A stretch of DNA of 64,000 bases, from NCBI RefSeq assembly GCF_022700675.1, contig NZ_CP062182.1:1550001-1614000 (forward strand), written 5' to 3'. The notes beneath the pieces were generated by a model. The model did no database searches and was not told the origin of the DNA. It saw nothing but the letters and a program-made list of their open reading frames with translations. The stretch is from Acinetobacter sp. ASP199 (GTDB lineage: Bacteria; Pseudomonadota; Gammaproteobacteria; Pseudomonadales; Moraxellaceae). Below, one piece after another: positions 1 to 8,997 of the stretch. The translations under genes and the position numbers were made by a program. The stretch's first letter is position 1. Each line of letters begins with the position of its first letter.

Positions 1-1296
1 ACTGATCTTCATAAAGCCATCTTCATTCAAGGTAGCGATATCACCCGTATCAAACCAGCCATCAGCAGTTAAAGAAGATTCTTCCTTGCCAAAATAGTTA
101 TTGATAATCCAGTGACCACGAATCTGCAGATTGCCTGTGGTTTCACCATCGCGGGTAATTTCATTCGAGCCATTTTCTTCATCAGTTAAACGCAGATCAA
201 CTCCAAATGGTGAACGACCTTGAGAAAGACGGATTTCTAAATGCTCTTCTTTACTCAAATCCAGATGCTTGGCTTTAATCTGATTGGCTGTGCCAAGTGG
301 ACTGGTTTCAGTCATCCCCCAGGCATGGATAGTTTCACAATCAAACTGTTCTTTAAATACTTGTAGCATTGAAGGTGGACATGCCGAGCCGCCGACGACA
401 TTGCGTTTCAGGCTTTCCAAATTGGAACCAGACTGTTGCGCTGCTGCAATCAAACCTTGCCAGATAGTCGGGACACCCAGTGCAACTGATACTTTATAGG
501 TGTCAATCAGATTAATCAGACTCGCGCCATCCAGACCTGGACCTGGCAATACCAAAGTACAGCCAACCATCGATGCTGCATATGGCGTACCCCAGGCATT
601 CACATGGAACATCGGTACGACAGGCAGCATAATATCTCGTGCAGAAACATTCAAAGAATCCGGCAAACTGATCGCAAAACTATGTAATGTAGTTGAACGA
701 TGACTATATAAAACACCCTTTGGATGACCTGTAGTCCCCGAGGTATAACACAGTGAGCTTGCTGCATTTTCATTAAGTTCAGGCCAATCAAAATCATCAG
801 ATTGATCAGCAATGAGCTCATCATAAAATTTCACATCTGGAATAGCCTCAAGAATGGCCTCGTCTTTTGAATCCAGACAGATAAAGTGTTCTACTTTACT
901 CAGCATCGGTTTGACGGCTTTAATTAATGGGGCAAAAGTTTTATCAAACAGAATTACCCGGTCTGATGCATCATTAATAATAAATACCAGCTGTTCAGGG
1001 AACAAACGTGGATTAATCGTGTGGCAAACAAAGCCACTTCCTGAAATGGCGTACCAGGATTCCAGGTGTCGATGGTTATTCCATGCAATGGTCGCGACAC
1101 GGTCGCCATGTTGCAGTCCCAGTTGATTCAACACATTGGCAAAACGTTTGGCATTACTGCGAATCTCACCCCAGCTAGTATGGGTCATACTGAGATCAGT
1201 ATTTTTTGAAATTACCGCAGTATCGGCATGATAGCGTCCTGCATGCTCAATCATGCTGCTGATCAGTAAGGGCTGAAACATCATATTTCCAAGCAT
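1..1296 (-). CDS. Long-chain acyl-CoA synthetase / AMP-dependent ligase, C-terminus cut by window edge
   Basis: Adenylate-forming enzyme expected to activate a fatty or aromatic acid to its acyl-CoA through an acyl-AMP. An uninterrupted frame of 432 codons runs from an ATG at 1296 off the left edge of the window. The P-loop-like AMP motif YTSGTTGHPKG sits near residues 182-192 and the second motif AWGMTETSP near residue 324, followed by the GWFDTGD adenylate-binding motif close to the window edge. The start is supported by AGGAG about 6 bases upstream. Family members are around 540 residues, so roughly the last 100 are missing. It resembles medium/long-chain fatty acid ligases; the exact substrate cannot be read from the sequence. 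Confidence 0.9.
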   Translation of the reverse strand, partial: MLGNMMFQPLLISSMIEHAGRYHADTAVISKNTDLSMTHTSWGEIRSNAKRFANVLNQLGLQHGDRVATIAWNNHRHLESWYAISGSGFVCHTINPRLFPEQLVFIINDASDRVILFDKTFAPLIKAVKPMLSKVEHFICLDSKDEAILEAIPDVKFYDELIADQSDDFDWPELNENAASSLCYTSGTTGHPKGVLYSHRSTTLHSFAISLPDSLNVSARDIMLPVVPMFHVNAWGTPYAASMVGCTLVLPGPGLDGASLINLIDTYKVSVALGVPTIWQGLIAAAQQSGSNLESLKRNVVGGSACPPSMLQVFKEQFDCETIHAWGMTETSPLGTANQIKAKHLDLSKEEHLEIRLSQGRSPFGVDLRLTDEENGSNEITRDGETTGNLQIRGHWIINNYFGKEESSLTADGWFDTGDIATLNEDGFMKIS

Positions 1297-1530
1297 GTTG
1301 TGCTCCTTTATCCTTGTTATACGTCCATATTGTTATCGAGATTTTTTAAATATTTTTTATTTACCCATGGTGTGCCGATTAGCAAATACTGCAAAATAAA
1401 CTTACCACTTGCTTGAATCTAGCAAGGAAAAAGATGAAAGCAAGTAGCAAAATGTGACAAAAACTATGTCGTTTACGGAAGTAATCAAAAAGTATAATTT
1501 TTTATAATGGAATGATTATATGAATAAAAA

Positions 1531-1555
1531 TCCCGGTCATTAAACCGGGATTTTT
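1531..1555. terminator. Rho-independent terminator, usable on both strands
   Basis: Stem TCCCGGT / ACCGGGA with a short AT-rich loop, followed by five T on the plus strand and preceded by five A, which give a U tract on the minus strand. It lies just after the stop of the small membrane protein read leftwards. Confidence 0.75.
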
Positions 1556-1557
1556 GT

Positions 1558-1725
1558 TTATTTGAGCCCTGAAAAGAACAGGTTATCCGCGTTGACCACC
1601 AGGGCCACGCCCAGACAGAACAAGCCCACATAAATAGCGAACCAAATAATCATTCTTTTAAAAGCTACATCAGAAATGCTGCTGTCTGCATATTTCGGTG
1701 CTTTTTTCTGTTCGTCTGGAGTCAT
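1558..1725 (-). CDS. Small single-span membrane protein, 55 residues
   Basis: A frame of 55 codons plus TAA begins at an ATG at 1725, preceded by AGGTGAG at a usable distance. The first 20 residues are charged and polar (MTPDEQKKAPKY...), then residues 25-47 form one hydrophobic segment rich in I, F, V, G and L, and a short polar tail ends in GLK. This fits an inner-membrane protein with one helix. I do not recognise a named family. A terminator lies directly after its stop, which supports an expressed unit. It is divergent from the MocR-type regulator gene at 1909. Confidence 0.65.
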   Translation of the reverse strand: MTPDEQKKAPKYADSSISDVAFKRMIIWFAIYVGLFCLGVALVVNADNLFFSGLK

Positions 1726-1908
1726 CTGCTCACCTGTCGCTGGATTTAGGGACTATCTTTATATTCAGCCACATTGCAAAAAATGAGTAGATACAAAAAC
1801 TGCCTAAAAAAACATAACAGATCAGTGATAACTGCCGCAACTGTTATATTTAACCCGACTAAACATGTTATATATGCAGATAAATTTCCATTTTTTATTT
1901 TTTGATGC

Positions 1909-3321
1909 ATGTATAAGTTTGAAAAACTCGCGCTTAGTATTCGCCATATGATTGAGGACGGAATCTGGAAAGCCCATAACAAACTTCCTTCACTGCGTGA
2001 GCAGTCCGAACTTTCCGGTTATAGCCTGATGACAGTGTTAAATGCCTATCAGGAGCTTGAAGCACAAGGCTGGCTGTATGCTAAAGATAAATCCGGTTAC
2101 TACATTGCAGAACGTGCTGATCATGAAATAACGTCCAATACAGACACATCACTAGCTCACGAGAAAATACAGATCAATTCGGTGGTGTTCAACTATCTGA
2201 AAGATACCCAGGCACCGGATATTATCCCGTTGGGATCAGCATTTCCTAATCCAGAACTGCTGTTTAATAGCAAATTTATGCAGCTACTCTCACAGCATTC
2301 CAAACGTAAAAACAGTTATTTGAATCATCCAAATATGCCACCGGGCAATCTGGAACTGCGCCAGATCATTGCCGGACGTTATCAATTACAGGGTATATCA
2401 TGCCATTCAGATGACATCGTCATTACATCTGGCGCATTGGATGCCCTAAATCTGTCTCTACAGGCACTCACCCAACCAGGTGACTATATTCTTTTACAGG
2501 AAACCGTATTTTATGGGGCCTGGCAGGCTGCTGAAAGACTAGGACTGAATGTCATTACTCTTCCGGATGATCCTGAATGTGGTTTTGATCTAAAAGCTTT
2601 TGAAAAAGTCCTGAAACAATATCCAATCAAAGTCTGCTGGCTGATGTTGAACGCACAGAACCCGATTGGCTATACGGTGTCTGCAGAGATCAAAGAACAT
2701 ATTGCACAGTGCTTAACTCAGTATCAGGTGCATCTGATTGAGGATGATGTTTATCAGGAACTGAACTTTGGCAAGGAAAAACCAATTTCAGTGAAATATT
2801 TTGATCAGCACAATATGGTGCTGCATTGCGGTTCATTTTCTAAAACGCTAGGCATGGGTGCACGGGTCGGCTGGGTCTTTGCAGGCCTATATTCTAATGC
2901 CATTCAGCATGTACAGTTGATGAGTACACTAAGTGTGAGTCCGCTTTTACAAAATACATTGGTAGATTTTGTGGCGCATCATCATTATGAGAAGCATTTG
3001 CGTGGTCTGCGCCGGCATTTAGATCAAAATAAAAAACGTTTTTATCAGGAACTCAAAGCCAGACTGCCTGAAGATTGTAAGATTCACTATTACCCAACAG
3101 GCTATTTTCTGTGGGTAGAACTACCTGAAGGCATGGATTCCCAGCAGCTATATACAGATCTGCTTAAGCAGAACATTTCCATTGCACCGAGTCTGCTGTT
3201 CAGGCCTAAACATACAGCACAGAACTTTATTCGATTAAATTGTTCTTTTGAATGGACAGATGAACTCGCTAGAGTTGTAGATCGGATCATTCATCAAATT
3301 GAAGACAATAAAAAAGCGTGA
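1909..3321 (+). CDS. MocR-type regulator: GntR DNA-binding domain fused to class I aminotransferase fold
   Basis: The N-terminal 70 residues form a GntR winged helix (LPSLREQSELSG near residues 26-37, then the recognition helix). The remaining 400 residues form a PLP-dependent fold type I aminotransferase domain with the PLP lysine at K312 in the motif SFSKTLGMGARVGW. The total of 470 residues is normal for MocR/PdxR proteins, which use PLP or an amino-PLP adduct as a signal. It stands alone between a divergent small gene and a terminator that overlaps its stop codon. The nearest possible targets are the divergent small gene and the porin; the regulated pathway is not evident. Confidence 0.88.
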   Translation: MYKFEKLALSIRHMIEDGIWKAHNKLPSLREQSELSGYSLMTVLNAYQELEAQGWLYAKDKSGYYIAERADHEITSNTDTSLAHEKIQINSVVFNYLKDTQAPDIIPLGSAFPNPELLFNSKFMQLLSQHSKRKNSYLNHPNMPPGNLELRQIIAGRYQLQGISCHSDDIVITSGALDALNLSLQALTQPGDYILLQETVFYGAWQAAERLGLNVITLPDDPECGFDLKAFEKVLKQYPIKVCWLMLNAQNPIGYTVSAEIKEHIAQCLTQYQVHLIEDDVYQELNFGKEKPISVKYFDQHNMVLHCGSFSKTLGMGARVGWVFAGLYSNAIQHVQLMSTLSVSPLLQNTLVDFVAHHHYEKHLRGLRRHLDQNKKRFYQELKARLPEDCKIHYYPTGYFLWVELPEGMDSQQLYTDLLKQNISIAPSLLFRPKHTAQNFIRLNCSFEWTDELARVVDRIIHQIEDNKKA

Positions 3322-3338
3322 ACTGGGTTCACGCTTTT
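3312..3338 (+). terminator. Rho-independent terminator after the MocR gene
   Basis: A perfect 12-bp stem AAAAGCGTGAAC / GTTCACGCTTTT with a three-base loop. The stop codon of the MocR gene lies in its left arm. The A-rich left arm makes it also usable for the porin gene converging from the other strand. Confidence 0.8.
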
Positions 3339-3359
3339 CAAAATATAATCTGAGAAGTA

Positions 3360-4685
3360 TTAAAAGCTATAGATCGCAACAGCATTAACCCTGTTATCTT
3401 CACCTTTGTTATTGCCATTACTTGCTGCTTCCAAAGCGGTACGCTCACCATAGACATATTCCAGACCGAAACTTAAAGGCTTGGTTGGGCTATAGAACAC
3501 GTTAGCCCACGCTTGCCATAAGTCTTTATTAGATTTGGTTTTGTCAGTAACAGCATTGATATAAGCTTGATCTTCATCAAAATTCATATAGCCATAGCCT
3601 AGAGTACCACGCAGTTTGTCATTAAACTGCTGGGTGATACCGACAGTAATTGAATCAAATTCACTTTGATATAGATTACCATCTGCTGCCACTACCCCTG
3701 TATTGGCATAGGATACAAAGCTGCTATCACCTTTAACATGATAATAGTCGGCTTTTAAAGTAGTACCGGGTACGACTTCATATTTTGCACCCAGACCTAC
3801 ACCCCATGCCATTTTTTCATCTTCATTGACACGCTTTTCATTCCCCATGGCACGGGCACTGACGGAAAGATTATCAGCAAACTTATGATTTAGACGTGCT
3901 GTCAAAGCCGGTAGACGTTGTTTAATACCAGTAATGGTGGCATCTTTTGGATCTTCTACTGCAAGGACCAGATTGGTAGCAGGACTAAAGGTACTGGTAT
4001 GACGAACCTGAGGTGTACGTTTTACTGCACCACCTGCATAAGCCAAAGCATCGACAGTTTCTGGCATATAATCAGGTAGCGCAAAGTTAGACCAGGTTTG
4101 ACCAATTAACCAATTCGCATAACTGATATACGCATGACGGATACGCAGGTTATCAAGCCCAGCACCACCCAAAAAGTCCACTTCAATTTTACCGCTCAGG
4201 GCTTTATCTCCAGCACCAACTGGTGCTTTAAAGTCCATGCCTAAGCGTGTAGCAGAAAGTGTTGACTTAAGCTCATCACTACGCTCACCAGATCCCTCAA
4301 GTGGAACAGCATTAATCTGATTATACATGCGCGTAGCCGAACCACCTTCTGCCTGATAGGAAGCATCGGCACGAATATTACCGTAGAGATTAAACTCGGC
4401 ACCGCTGGCAATTTTCATGACAGGTTTAGTTGCAGGCGTATTTACTGATACTGGTGCTACAGGAGCATTTACCGTCGCTGTCTGGGCTTGCTGCTGTTCA
4501 ACCAGTGCGCGCAAGGCCTGAACTTCCTGACGCAATTGCTCGATTTCTTGCTGACTAGGCTGAGCTGAAGTCTGTGCCTGAGCCGACAAGCTGATGCCCC
4601 CGAAACTCACTGCCATCATGCTCATCAAAACCGTACGTTTTAAAGTTGGTTTGTTCATTGTTACTTGGTTAAATAATTGCGTCAT
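3360..4685 (-). CDS. DcaP-like outer-membrane porin
   Basis: Outer-membrane channel of the DcaP-like type found in Acinetobacter. After a hydrophobic signal sequence ending in SLSAQAQ comes a coiled-coil-like stretch (QQEIEQLRQEVQALRALVEQQQAQ region), then a beta-rich domain that ends in AIYSF with the terminal aromatic residue typical of barrel proteins. An ATG at 4691 overlaps the AGG of the ribosome site, so I prefer 4685, with AGGA six bases upstream. A further ATG at 4658 (MNKPTLKRT...) would give a more classical signal peptide and cannot be excluded. It follows the aromatic-acid transporter gene on the same strand with a 116-bp gap, suggesting a role in aromatic uptake as for BenP. That substrate is inference. 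Confidence 0.85.
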   Translation of the reverse strand: MTQLFNQVTMNKPTLKRTVLMSMMAVSFGGISLSAQAQTSAQPSQQEIEQLRQEVQALRALVEQQQAQTATVNAPVAPVSVNTPATKPVMKIASGAEFNLYGNIRADASYQAEGGSATRMYNQINAVPLEGSGERSDELKSTLSATRLGMDFKAPVGAGDKALSGKIEVDFLGGAGLDNLRIRHAYISYANWLIGQTWSNFALPDYMPETVDALAYAGGAVKRTPQVRHTSTFSPATNLVLAVEDPKDATITGIKQRLPALTARLNHKFADNLSVSARAMGNEKRVNEDEKMAWGVGLGAKYEVVPGTTLKADYYHVKGDSSFVSYANTGVVAADGNLYQSEFDSITVGITQQFNDKLRGTLGYGYMNFDEDQAYINAVTDKTKSNKDLWQAWANVFYSPTKPLSFGLEYVYGERTALEAASNGNNKGEDNRVNAVAIYSF

Positions 4686-4800
4686 GTTCATCCTAAACTC
4701 GCTTTTTTATTGTGCAATTTGATTCTAGCAACCGATCACCACCGTTTGCGATGGCGATCTATATCATTGGGAATATTATCTTTATTGATTGAAATTTAAC

Positions 4801-6174
4801 TTAATGTGTCACTTCTTTTGCCAATAGACTCCGCTTTACATTAGACGTTGCAAGGACTTCACCATCTACAGATGCTTTCAGATTCACCAGAAAAATTGCC
4901 AGCGCAGCAATCACGCCCGGAATCGCAATGGCAAAGAAATTCATTTGGTGTGGTAGTTCCATCGTCAGCAATGCACCTGTCAAGACTGGTCCAACGATGG
5001 CACCAATACGACCAATGCCTGATGCCCAGCCCATACCGGTAGAACGTACAGTCGATGGATAATATTGTGCTACAAAGGTATAGAGCAGAATTTGTGAGCC
5101 AATCGTTGCAGCACCTGCTATAGCAATTAGGGTATAGAGCACAAATTGTGGACTGTTAAAGCCAAGCAGAATTAACGCAATAGCACCACAGAGGAACATA
5201 ATGGTCAGAACTTTTTTGATATGGAATCGATCTGCCAGATAGCCGCCACCAATCGCGCCCACCATTCCACCAATGTTCAGGGCAAACAGGAAGATCATGC
5301 TTGCACCCAGCGAGTAGCCTGCCTGAATCATCAGTTTTGGTAACCAGCTTCCCAATGCATACACCATCAGCAGACACATAAAGAAAGCAATCCAGAACAT
5401 GAAGGTACTGAATGTACGACCTTGTTGAAACAGGGCTTTTAATGGCGCCTCATCACCCTTTTTCACTTCATTCAATACAAACTGGGTATCACTGGTAATT
5501 ACCTGTGTTGGAGAAATCTTTTGAATAATATGCTGCGCTTGAGCTGTTTGCTGCTTGTTAGTCAGGTACATCAATGATTCTGGTAAATATTTCCAGAGTA
5601 TTGGCAGGAACAGTAGAGGAGCACCCGCAAGCAAGAACATGATTTTCCAGCCAAATTGTGGCACCAGCCATGCACCCAGTAATGCAGAAGTCATCCCGCC
5701 AATCGCATAACCACTAAACATCAGGGCAACCAGCGTACTGCGGATACGTTTAGGGGCATATTCGGTCATCAATGCCACCACATTAGGCATGACACCACCA
5801 ATGCCAAGACCAGCCAGAAAACGTAAAATTCCGAATTCAACCGGAGACGTGGCGAAAGCACCGATGAAGGTAAAACCACTAAAAATTGCCACACAGATCA
5901 TGATCGTCTTTTTACGGCCCAACTTGTCGGATAGCGTTCCGAAAGTCATGGCACCGAACATCATTCCGAATAAGGCGGTACTGGCCAGCAATCCCGCTTG
6001 TACTGCACTGAGTGACCATTCCTGCATCAGTAGCGGTAAAGCTACGCCATAAATCACCAGGTCATAACCGTCAAAAATAATGATCAGCAAACACCAGATC
6101 AGGACGCCCCAATGAAAAGGCGTGAACTTTGCTTCATCAATCAGCGTATTTATATTCACTTTATTTGTAGACAT
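4801..6174 (-). CDS. benK: Aromatic acid:H+ symporter, MFS superfamily (BenK-like)
   Basis: Inner-membrane transporter of the aromatic acid:H+ symporter family with 12 predicted helices. The first helix carries the DGYDLVIYG motif typical of this family, and the cytoplasmic loop 2-3 has the MFS motif (GTLSDKLGRKK). The ATG at 6174 is chosen because AGGAGGT lies six bases upstream; an in-frame GTG at 6180 sits inside that spacing. It lies on the opposite side of the LysR gene from the cat-ben cluster and upstream of the porin, so benzoate or muconate is the likely substrate. PcaK, VanK and MucK relatives look alike, so the exact name is inferred from context. Confidence 0.85.
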   Translation of the reverse strand: MSTNKVNINTLIDEAKFTPFHWGVLIWCLLIIIFDGYDLVIYGVALPLLMQEWSLSAVQAGLLASTALFGMMFGAMTFGTLSDKLGRKKTIMICVAIFSGFTFIGAFATSPVEFGILRFLAGLGIGGVMPNVVALMTEYAPKRIRSTLVALMFSGYAIGGMTSALLGAWLVPQFGWKIMFLLAGAPLLFLPILWKYLPESLMYLTNKQQTAQAQHIIQKISPTQVITSDTQFVLNEVKKGDEAPLKALFQQGRTFSTFMFWIAFFMCLLMVYALGSWLPKLMIQAGYSLGASMIFLFALNIGGMVGAIGGGYLADRFHIKKVLTIMFLCGAIALILLGFNSPQFVLYTLIAIAGAATIGSQILLYTFVAQYYPSTVRSTGMGWASGIGRIGAIVGPVLTGALLTMELPHQMNFFAIAIPGVIAALAIFLVNLKASVDGEVLATSNVKRSLLAKEVTH

Positions 6175-6403
6175 CTCCACCTCCTAATTGTGAAGTTCAA
6201 TTTATGAGATTCACAATGCAGAAGATGTGCATAAATGTCCAAAACTGAATAGGCATGCTTCTATACCTATAAAGTCTGCCTTCAAGAAAAGGCTTTATTT
6301 ACTGTGCCTTAATGATATTCATCCAAAAAATGAAACCTTCATTCAATATTAAAATATGGATTCGCTTTATTCCCTATAAGATCCAGACAGGTATTGATCT
6401 GAA

Positions 6404-7315
6404 TTAAAATACAGCACGATCATATTTAATCGCTTCAAGATCATAGACCTGATAGACGGCATCAAACAGATAACGAATATATTCACTTTCATCCATATTA
6501 CGGATAGCCATAAAGACCGGACTGACCGCAAATTCATCTAATAAAGGGATAAAGTTTAAATGAGCCAGACGAATATTCTGGGCACTTTCCGGCACGATAC
6601 AAACACCCTCTCCAGCAGCCACAAAACCAAGCGCCAGTTGCAATTCACTGACTGCACGGATATTTTTCGGTTCCAGTCCATACTCGGAAAATATACCGCG
6701 CACCTGGGTAGAAAAATTAGCCTTACCATTATTCGGATATAAAAAGAGTGTTTGATCTACCAGTTCCGCCAGGTTCACGCCATCTCGATGGGAAAGAAAA
6801 TGGCTGGAATGTGCCGCGACCATCAGCCGTTCTTCACGCAGCAATACCCGTTTCACTGCTGGATCTGAAATTCTCAAGCGTCCAAAACCGACATCAATCC
6901 GCCCTTCCTTAAGTGCCTGAATCTGCTCTGAAGTATTCATTTCAACCATCTCAATTTTGAGCTGGGGATGTTGCTGCTTAAATAAAAACACAATACGCGA
7001 CAGTAAACCGAACAATAACGAGCCAACAAAACCAATACTAATGGTGCGATCCGCGATGCCAATCCGCTTGGTCATCGATTTGATTTCTTCCGCATTAGAC
7101 AAAAGTTTAACCGCATGCTGGTAGAAGAATTGACCTGCTTCTGTGGTCTTAAGCGGTCGGCTACCTCTTTCAAAGAGCTGAATATCCAGTTCCTGTTCCA
7201 GATTTTGTATCTGTCTGCTTAAAGGTGGTTGAGCAATAAACAGTTTTTCTGCCGCCTTGGTAAAACTTTGTTCTTCGACGACTGCGACAAAGTAACGCAA
7301 ATGCCTGAGTTCCAT
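6404..7315 (-). CDS. benM: LysR-type regulator of benzoate/catechol degradation, BenM-like
   Basis: LysR activator with an N-terminal winged HTH (residues 1-60, MELRHLRYFVAVVEEQSFTK...) and a two-subdomain effector domain. It answers to cis,cis-muconate in this family, and BenM also answers to benzoate. Two residues remembered as required for the BenM benzoate response, R160 and Y293, are matched here by R160 and by Y291 (two-residue offset). CatM has His and Phe there. The N-terminal sequence also reads closer to BenM than to CatM. The gene diverges from catB across a 115-bp gap that contains two BenM/CatM-type operators, one only nine bases from its own ATG, so autoregulation is likely. Calling it catM would be the alternative on position alone. 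Confidence 0.85.
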   Translation of the reverse strand: MELRHLRYFVAVVEEQSFTKAAEKLFIAQPPLSRQIQNLEQELDIQLFERGSRPLKTTEAGQFFYQHAVKLLSNAEEIKSMTKRIGIADRTISIGFVGSLLFGLLSRIVFLFKQQHPQLKIEMVEMNTSEQIQALKEGRIDVGFGRLRISDPAVKRVLLREERLMVAAHSSHFLSHRDGVNLAELVDQTLFLYPNNGKANFSTQVRGIFSEYGLEPKNIRAVSELQLALGFVAAGEGVCIVPESAQNIRLAHLNFIPLLDEFAVSPVFMAIRNMDESEYIRYLFDAVYQVYDLEAIKYDRAVF

Positions 7316-7323
7316 ATTCCTGC

Positions 7324-7338
7324 ATACCTTTAAAGTAT
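7324..7338. promoter_or_regulatory. BenM/CatM operator, site 1 type (ATAC-N7-GTAT)
   Basis: The dyad ATAC-CTTTAAA-GTAT matches exactly the high-affinity site 1 consensus known for BenM and CatM in A. baylyi. It lies in the gap between the divergent regulator and catB, nine bases before the regulator ATG, so binding here would also cover the regulator's own start region. Confidence 0.85.
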
Positions 7339-7375
7339 AAAAAAATGCTAAATCGATCTTAGACCAATCAAAATT

Positions 7376-7390
7376 ATTCTTTTAAGGTAT
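7376..7390. promoter_or_regulatory. BenM/CatM operator, site 3 type (ATTC-N7-GTAT)
   Basis: ATTC-TTTTAAG-GTAT matches the degenerate site 3 pattern that overlaps the target promoter in A. baylyi. Its centre is 52 bp from the centre of the upstream perfect site, about five helical turns, so both lie on the same DNA face. It is 41 bp before the catB ATG. I did not find an equally clear site 2 between them. Confidence 0.7.
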
Positions 7391-7430
7391 ATCAAGTCAA
7401 AACATTAAAGCAAGAATGTGAAGCGTAATT

Positions 7431-8540
7431 ATGTATAAGTCAGTTGAAACCTTGCTGGTTCAAATACCGACGATCCGTCCTCACAAGATGGCTGTCGCAA
7501 CCATGCAAACCCAGACACTGGTCCTGGTCAAAATCACCACCGAAGACGGTTACGTGGGTTGGGGCGAAGCCACCACCATTGGCGGTTTAGGCTACGGTGA
7601 AGAAAGCCCAGAAAGTGTCAAAGTGAATATTGAGACTTACTTTGCACCGCTTCTGAAAACATTATCAGGTTTGAATGTTGCACAGACATTACAAGCAATC
7701 AAAAAGAATATTAATGGTAACCGTTTTGCCAAATGTGCTATTCAGACTGCGCTACTGGATATTCAGGCACAACGTCTGAGCCAGCCACTGAGTGAAATTC
7801 TAGGTGGACGTTTACGTAACAGCGTACCAGTGCTGTGGGTACTGGCATCTGGCAATACCGAGAAAGACATTGCTGAAGCCCAGAAAATGATTGCGGCCAA
7901 ACGCCACAATATTTTCAAACTGAAAATTGGTTCTCGTCCAGTGGAACAGGATGTTGAACATGTGCTTGCCATTAAAGAGGCATTGGGCAAAGACATTTCG
8001 ATCCGTGTTGATGTCAACCGTGCCTGGTCAGAGCTGGACGCGATTAAAGGCATTCAGTTACTCCAGGACGGCGGCATTGACCTGATTGAACAGCCATGTG
8101 CCATTGATAATCTGAATGCAATGCGACGTCTGACCCAGCGTTTTGATATCGCCATCATGGCGGATGAATCCTTGATGGGTCCGCAGTCTGCTTATCAGAT
8201 CGCACGTCAGCATGGCTCATCAGTTTTTGCAGTCAAAGTGGCGCAGTCTGGTGGCCTGATTGAAAGCTGTGAAGTTGCAAAAGTGGCACAGCTGGCTGGT
8301 ATCGATCTGTATGGCGGCACCATGCTGGAAGGCCCGGTAGGTACCATCGCCTCTGCCCATGCCTTCTCGACTTTTGAAAGTCTCGCTTATGGCACCGAAC
8401 TGTTTGGCCCCCTGCTACTGATTGAAGATATTTTAAAAACCCCACTCCAGTATCAAAACTTTGAACTTGAGATTCCGAAAGGACCAGGTCTGGGTATTGA
8501 GTTGGATGAAAACAAAATTGACAACTTGCGTCGTCAATAA
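7431..8540 (+). CDS. catB: Muconate cycloisomerase
   Basis: Converts cis,cis-muconate to (+)-muconolactone in the catechol branch of the beta-ketoadipate pathway. It is an enolase-superfamily protein of 369 residues, the usual length. The KxK motif is at K163/K165 (FKLKIG), metal-ligand regions RVDVNRAW, LIEQP and MADESL follow in order, and the opposite catalytic lysine is K269 in FAVKVAQSGGL. It is the first gene of the 12-gene catabolic run and lies downstream of the BenM operators. The next gene starts 15 bases after its stop. Confidence 0.96.
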   Translation: MYKSVETLLVQIPTIRPHKMAVATMQTQTLVLVKITTEDGYVGWGEATTIGGLGYGEESPESVKVNIETYFAPLLKTLSGLNVAQTLQAIKKNINGNRFAKCAIQTALLDIQAQRLSQPLSEILGGRLRNSVPVLWVLASGNTEKDIAEAQKMIAAKRHNIFKLKIGSRPVEQDVEHVLAIKEALGKDISIRVDVNRAWSELDAIKGIQLLQDGGIDLIEQPCAIDNLNAMRRLTQRFDIAIMADESLMGPQSAYQIARQHGSSVFAVKVAQSGGLIESCEVAKVAQLAGIDLYGGTMLEGPVGTIASAHAFSTFESLAYGTELFGPLLLIEDILKTPLQYQNFELEIPKGPGLGIELDENKIDNLRRQ

Positions 8541-8555
8541 TTCCAGGAGAATCCC

Positions 8556-8846
8556 ATGCTTTTCCAAGTACGAATGGACGTCAACATTCCAAAAGATATG
8601 CCGTTTGAACAGGCCAATGAAATTAAGGCTGTCGAAAAAGCCTATTCACAGGATCTGCAACGTCAGGGTAAGTGGCGTCATATCTGGCGTATCACCGGGA
8701 AGTATTCAAACATCAGTATTTTTGATGTTGAAAGCAATGAAGAGTTGCACAACTTGCTACAGGGCTTGCCGCTCTATCCGTATATGAACATCGAAATTAT
8801 GGCATTGAACCGCCATCCATCATCGATTCGGGATGATGACAAGTAA
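8556..8846 (+). CDS. catC: Muconolactone delta-isomerase
   Basis: Isomerises muconolactone to 3-oxoadipate enol-lactone. The 96-residue protein starts MLFQVRMDVNIP and ends in the conserved region NIEIMALNRHPSS, the size and sequence pattern of CatC, which forms a decamer in known members. The ribosome site CAGGAGA lies in the 15-base gap after catB, so the two are co-transcribed. A 151-base gap follows before catA. Confidence 0.95.
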   Translation: MLFQVRMDVNIPKDMPFEQANEIKAVEKAYSQDLQRQGKWRHIWRITGKYSNISIFDVESNEELHNLLQGLPLYPYMNIEIMALNRHPSSIRDDDK

Positions 8847-8997
8847 TGAATAAATTCGGGAATGGAAATAAAAAATCCTTCCCCCCATACACCTGAGGGT
8901 AATCCAAAAGGACTTGTGGCCAGCAAGATTTAGCCAGCCAAATGAATGCTAAAACATGCGCCACTAAAATATGAAAACATACTTTAGGAGCAATAGT

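Noticed and set aside
8461..8787. 108-codon open frame overlapping the end of catB and catC
   Set aside because: It is a different frame of two well-supported genes and has no family-like sequence.
8887..8901. Possible BenM-type site (ATAC with a GTA-like half) before catA
   Set aside because: The second half is out of register: ATAC-N7-GGTA rather than GTAT. The match is no better than chance, so no operator was called.
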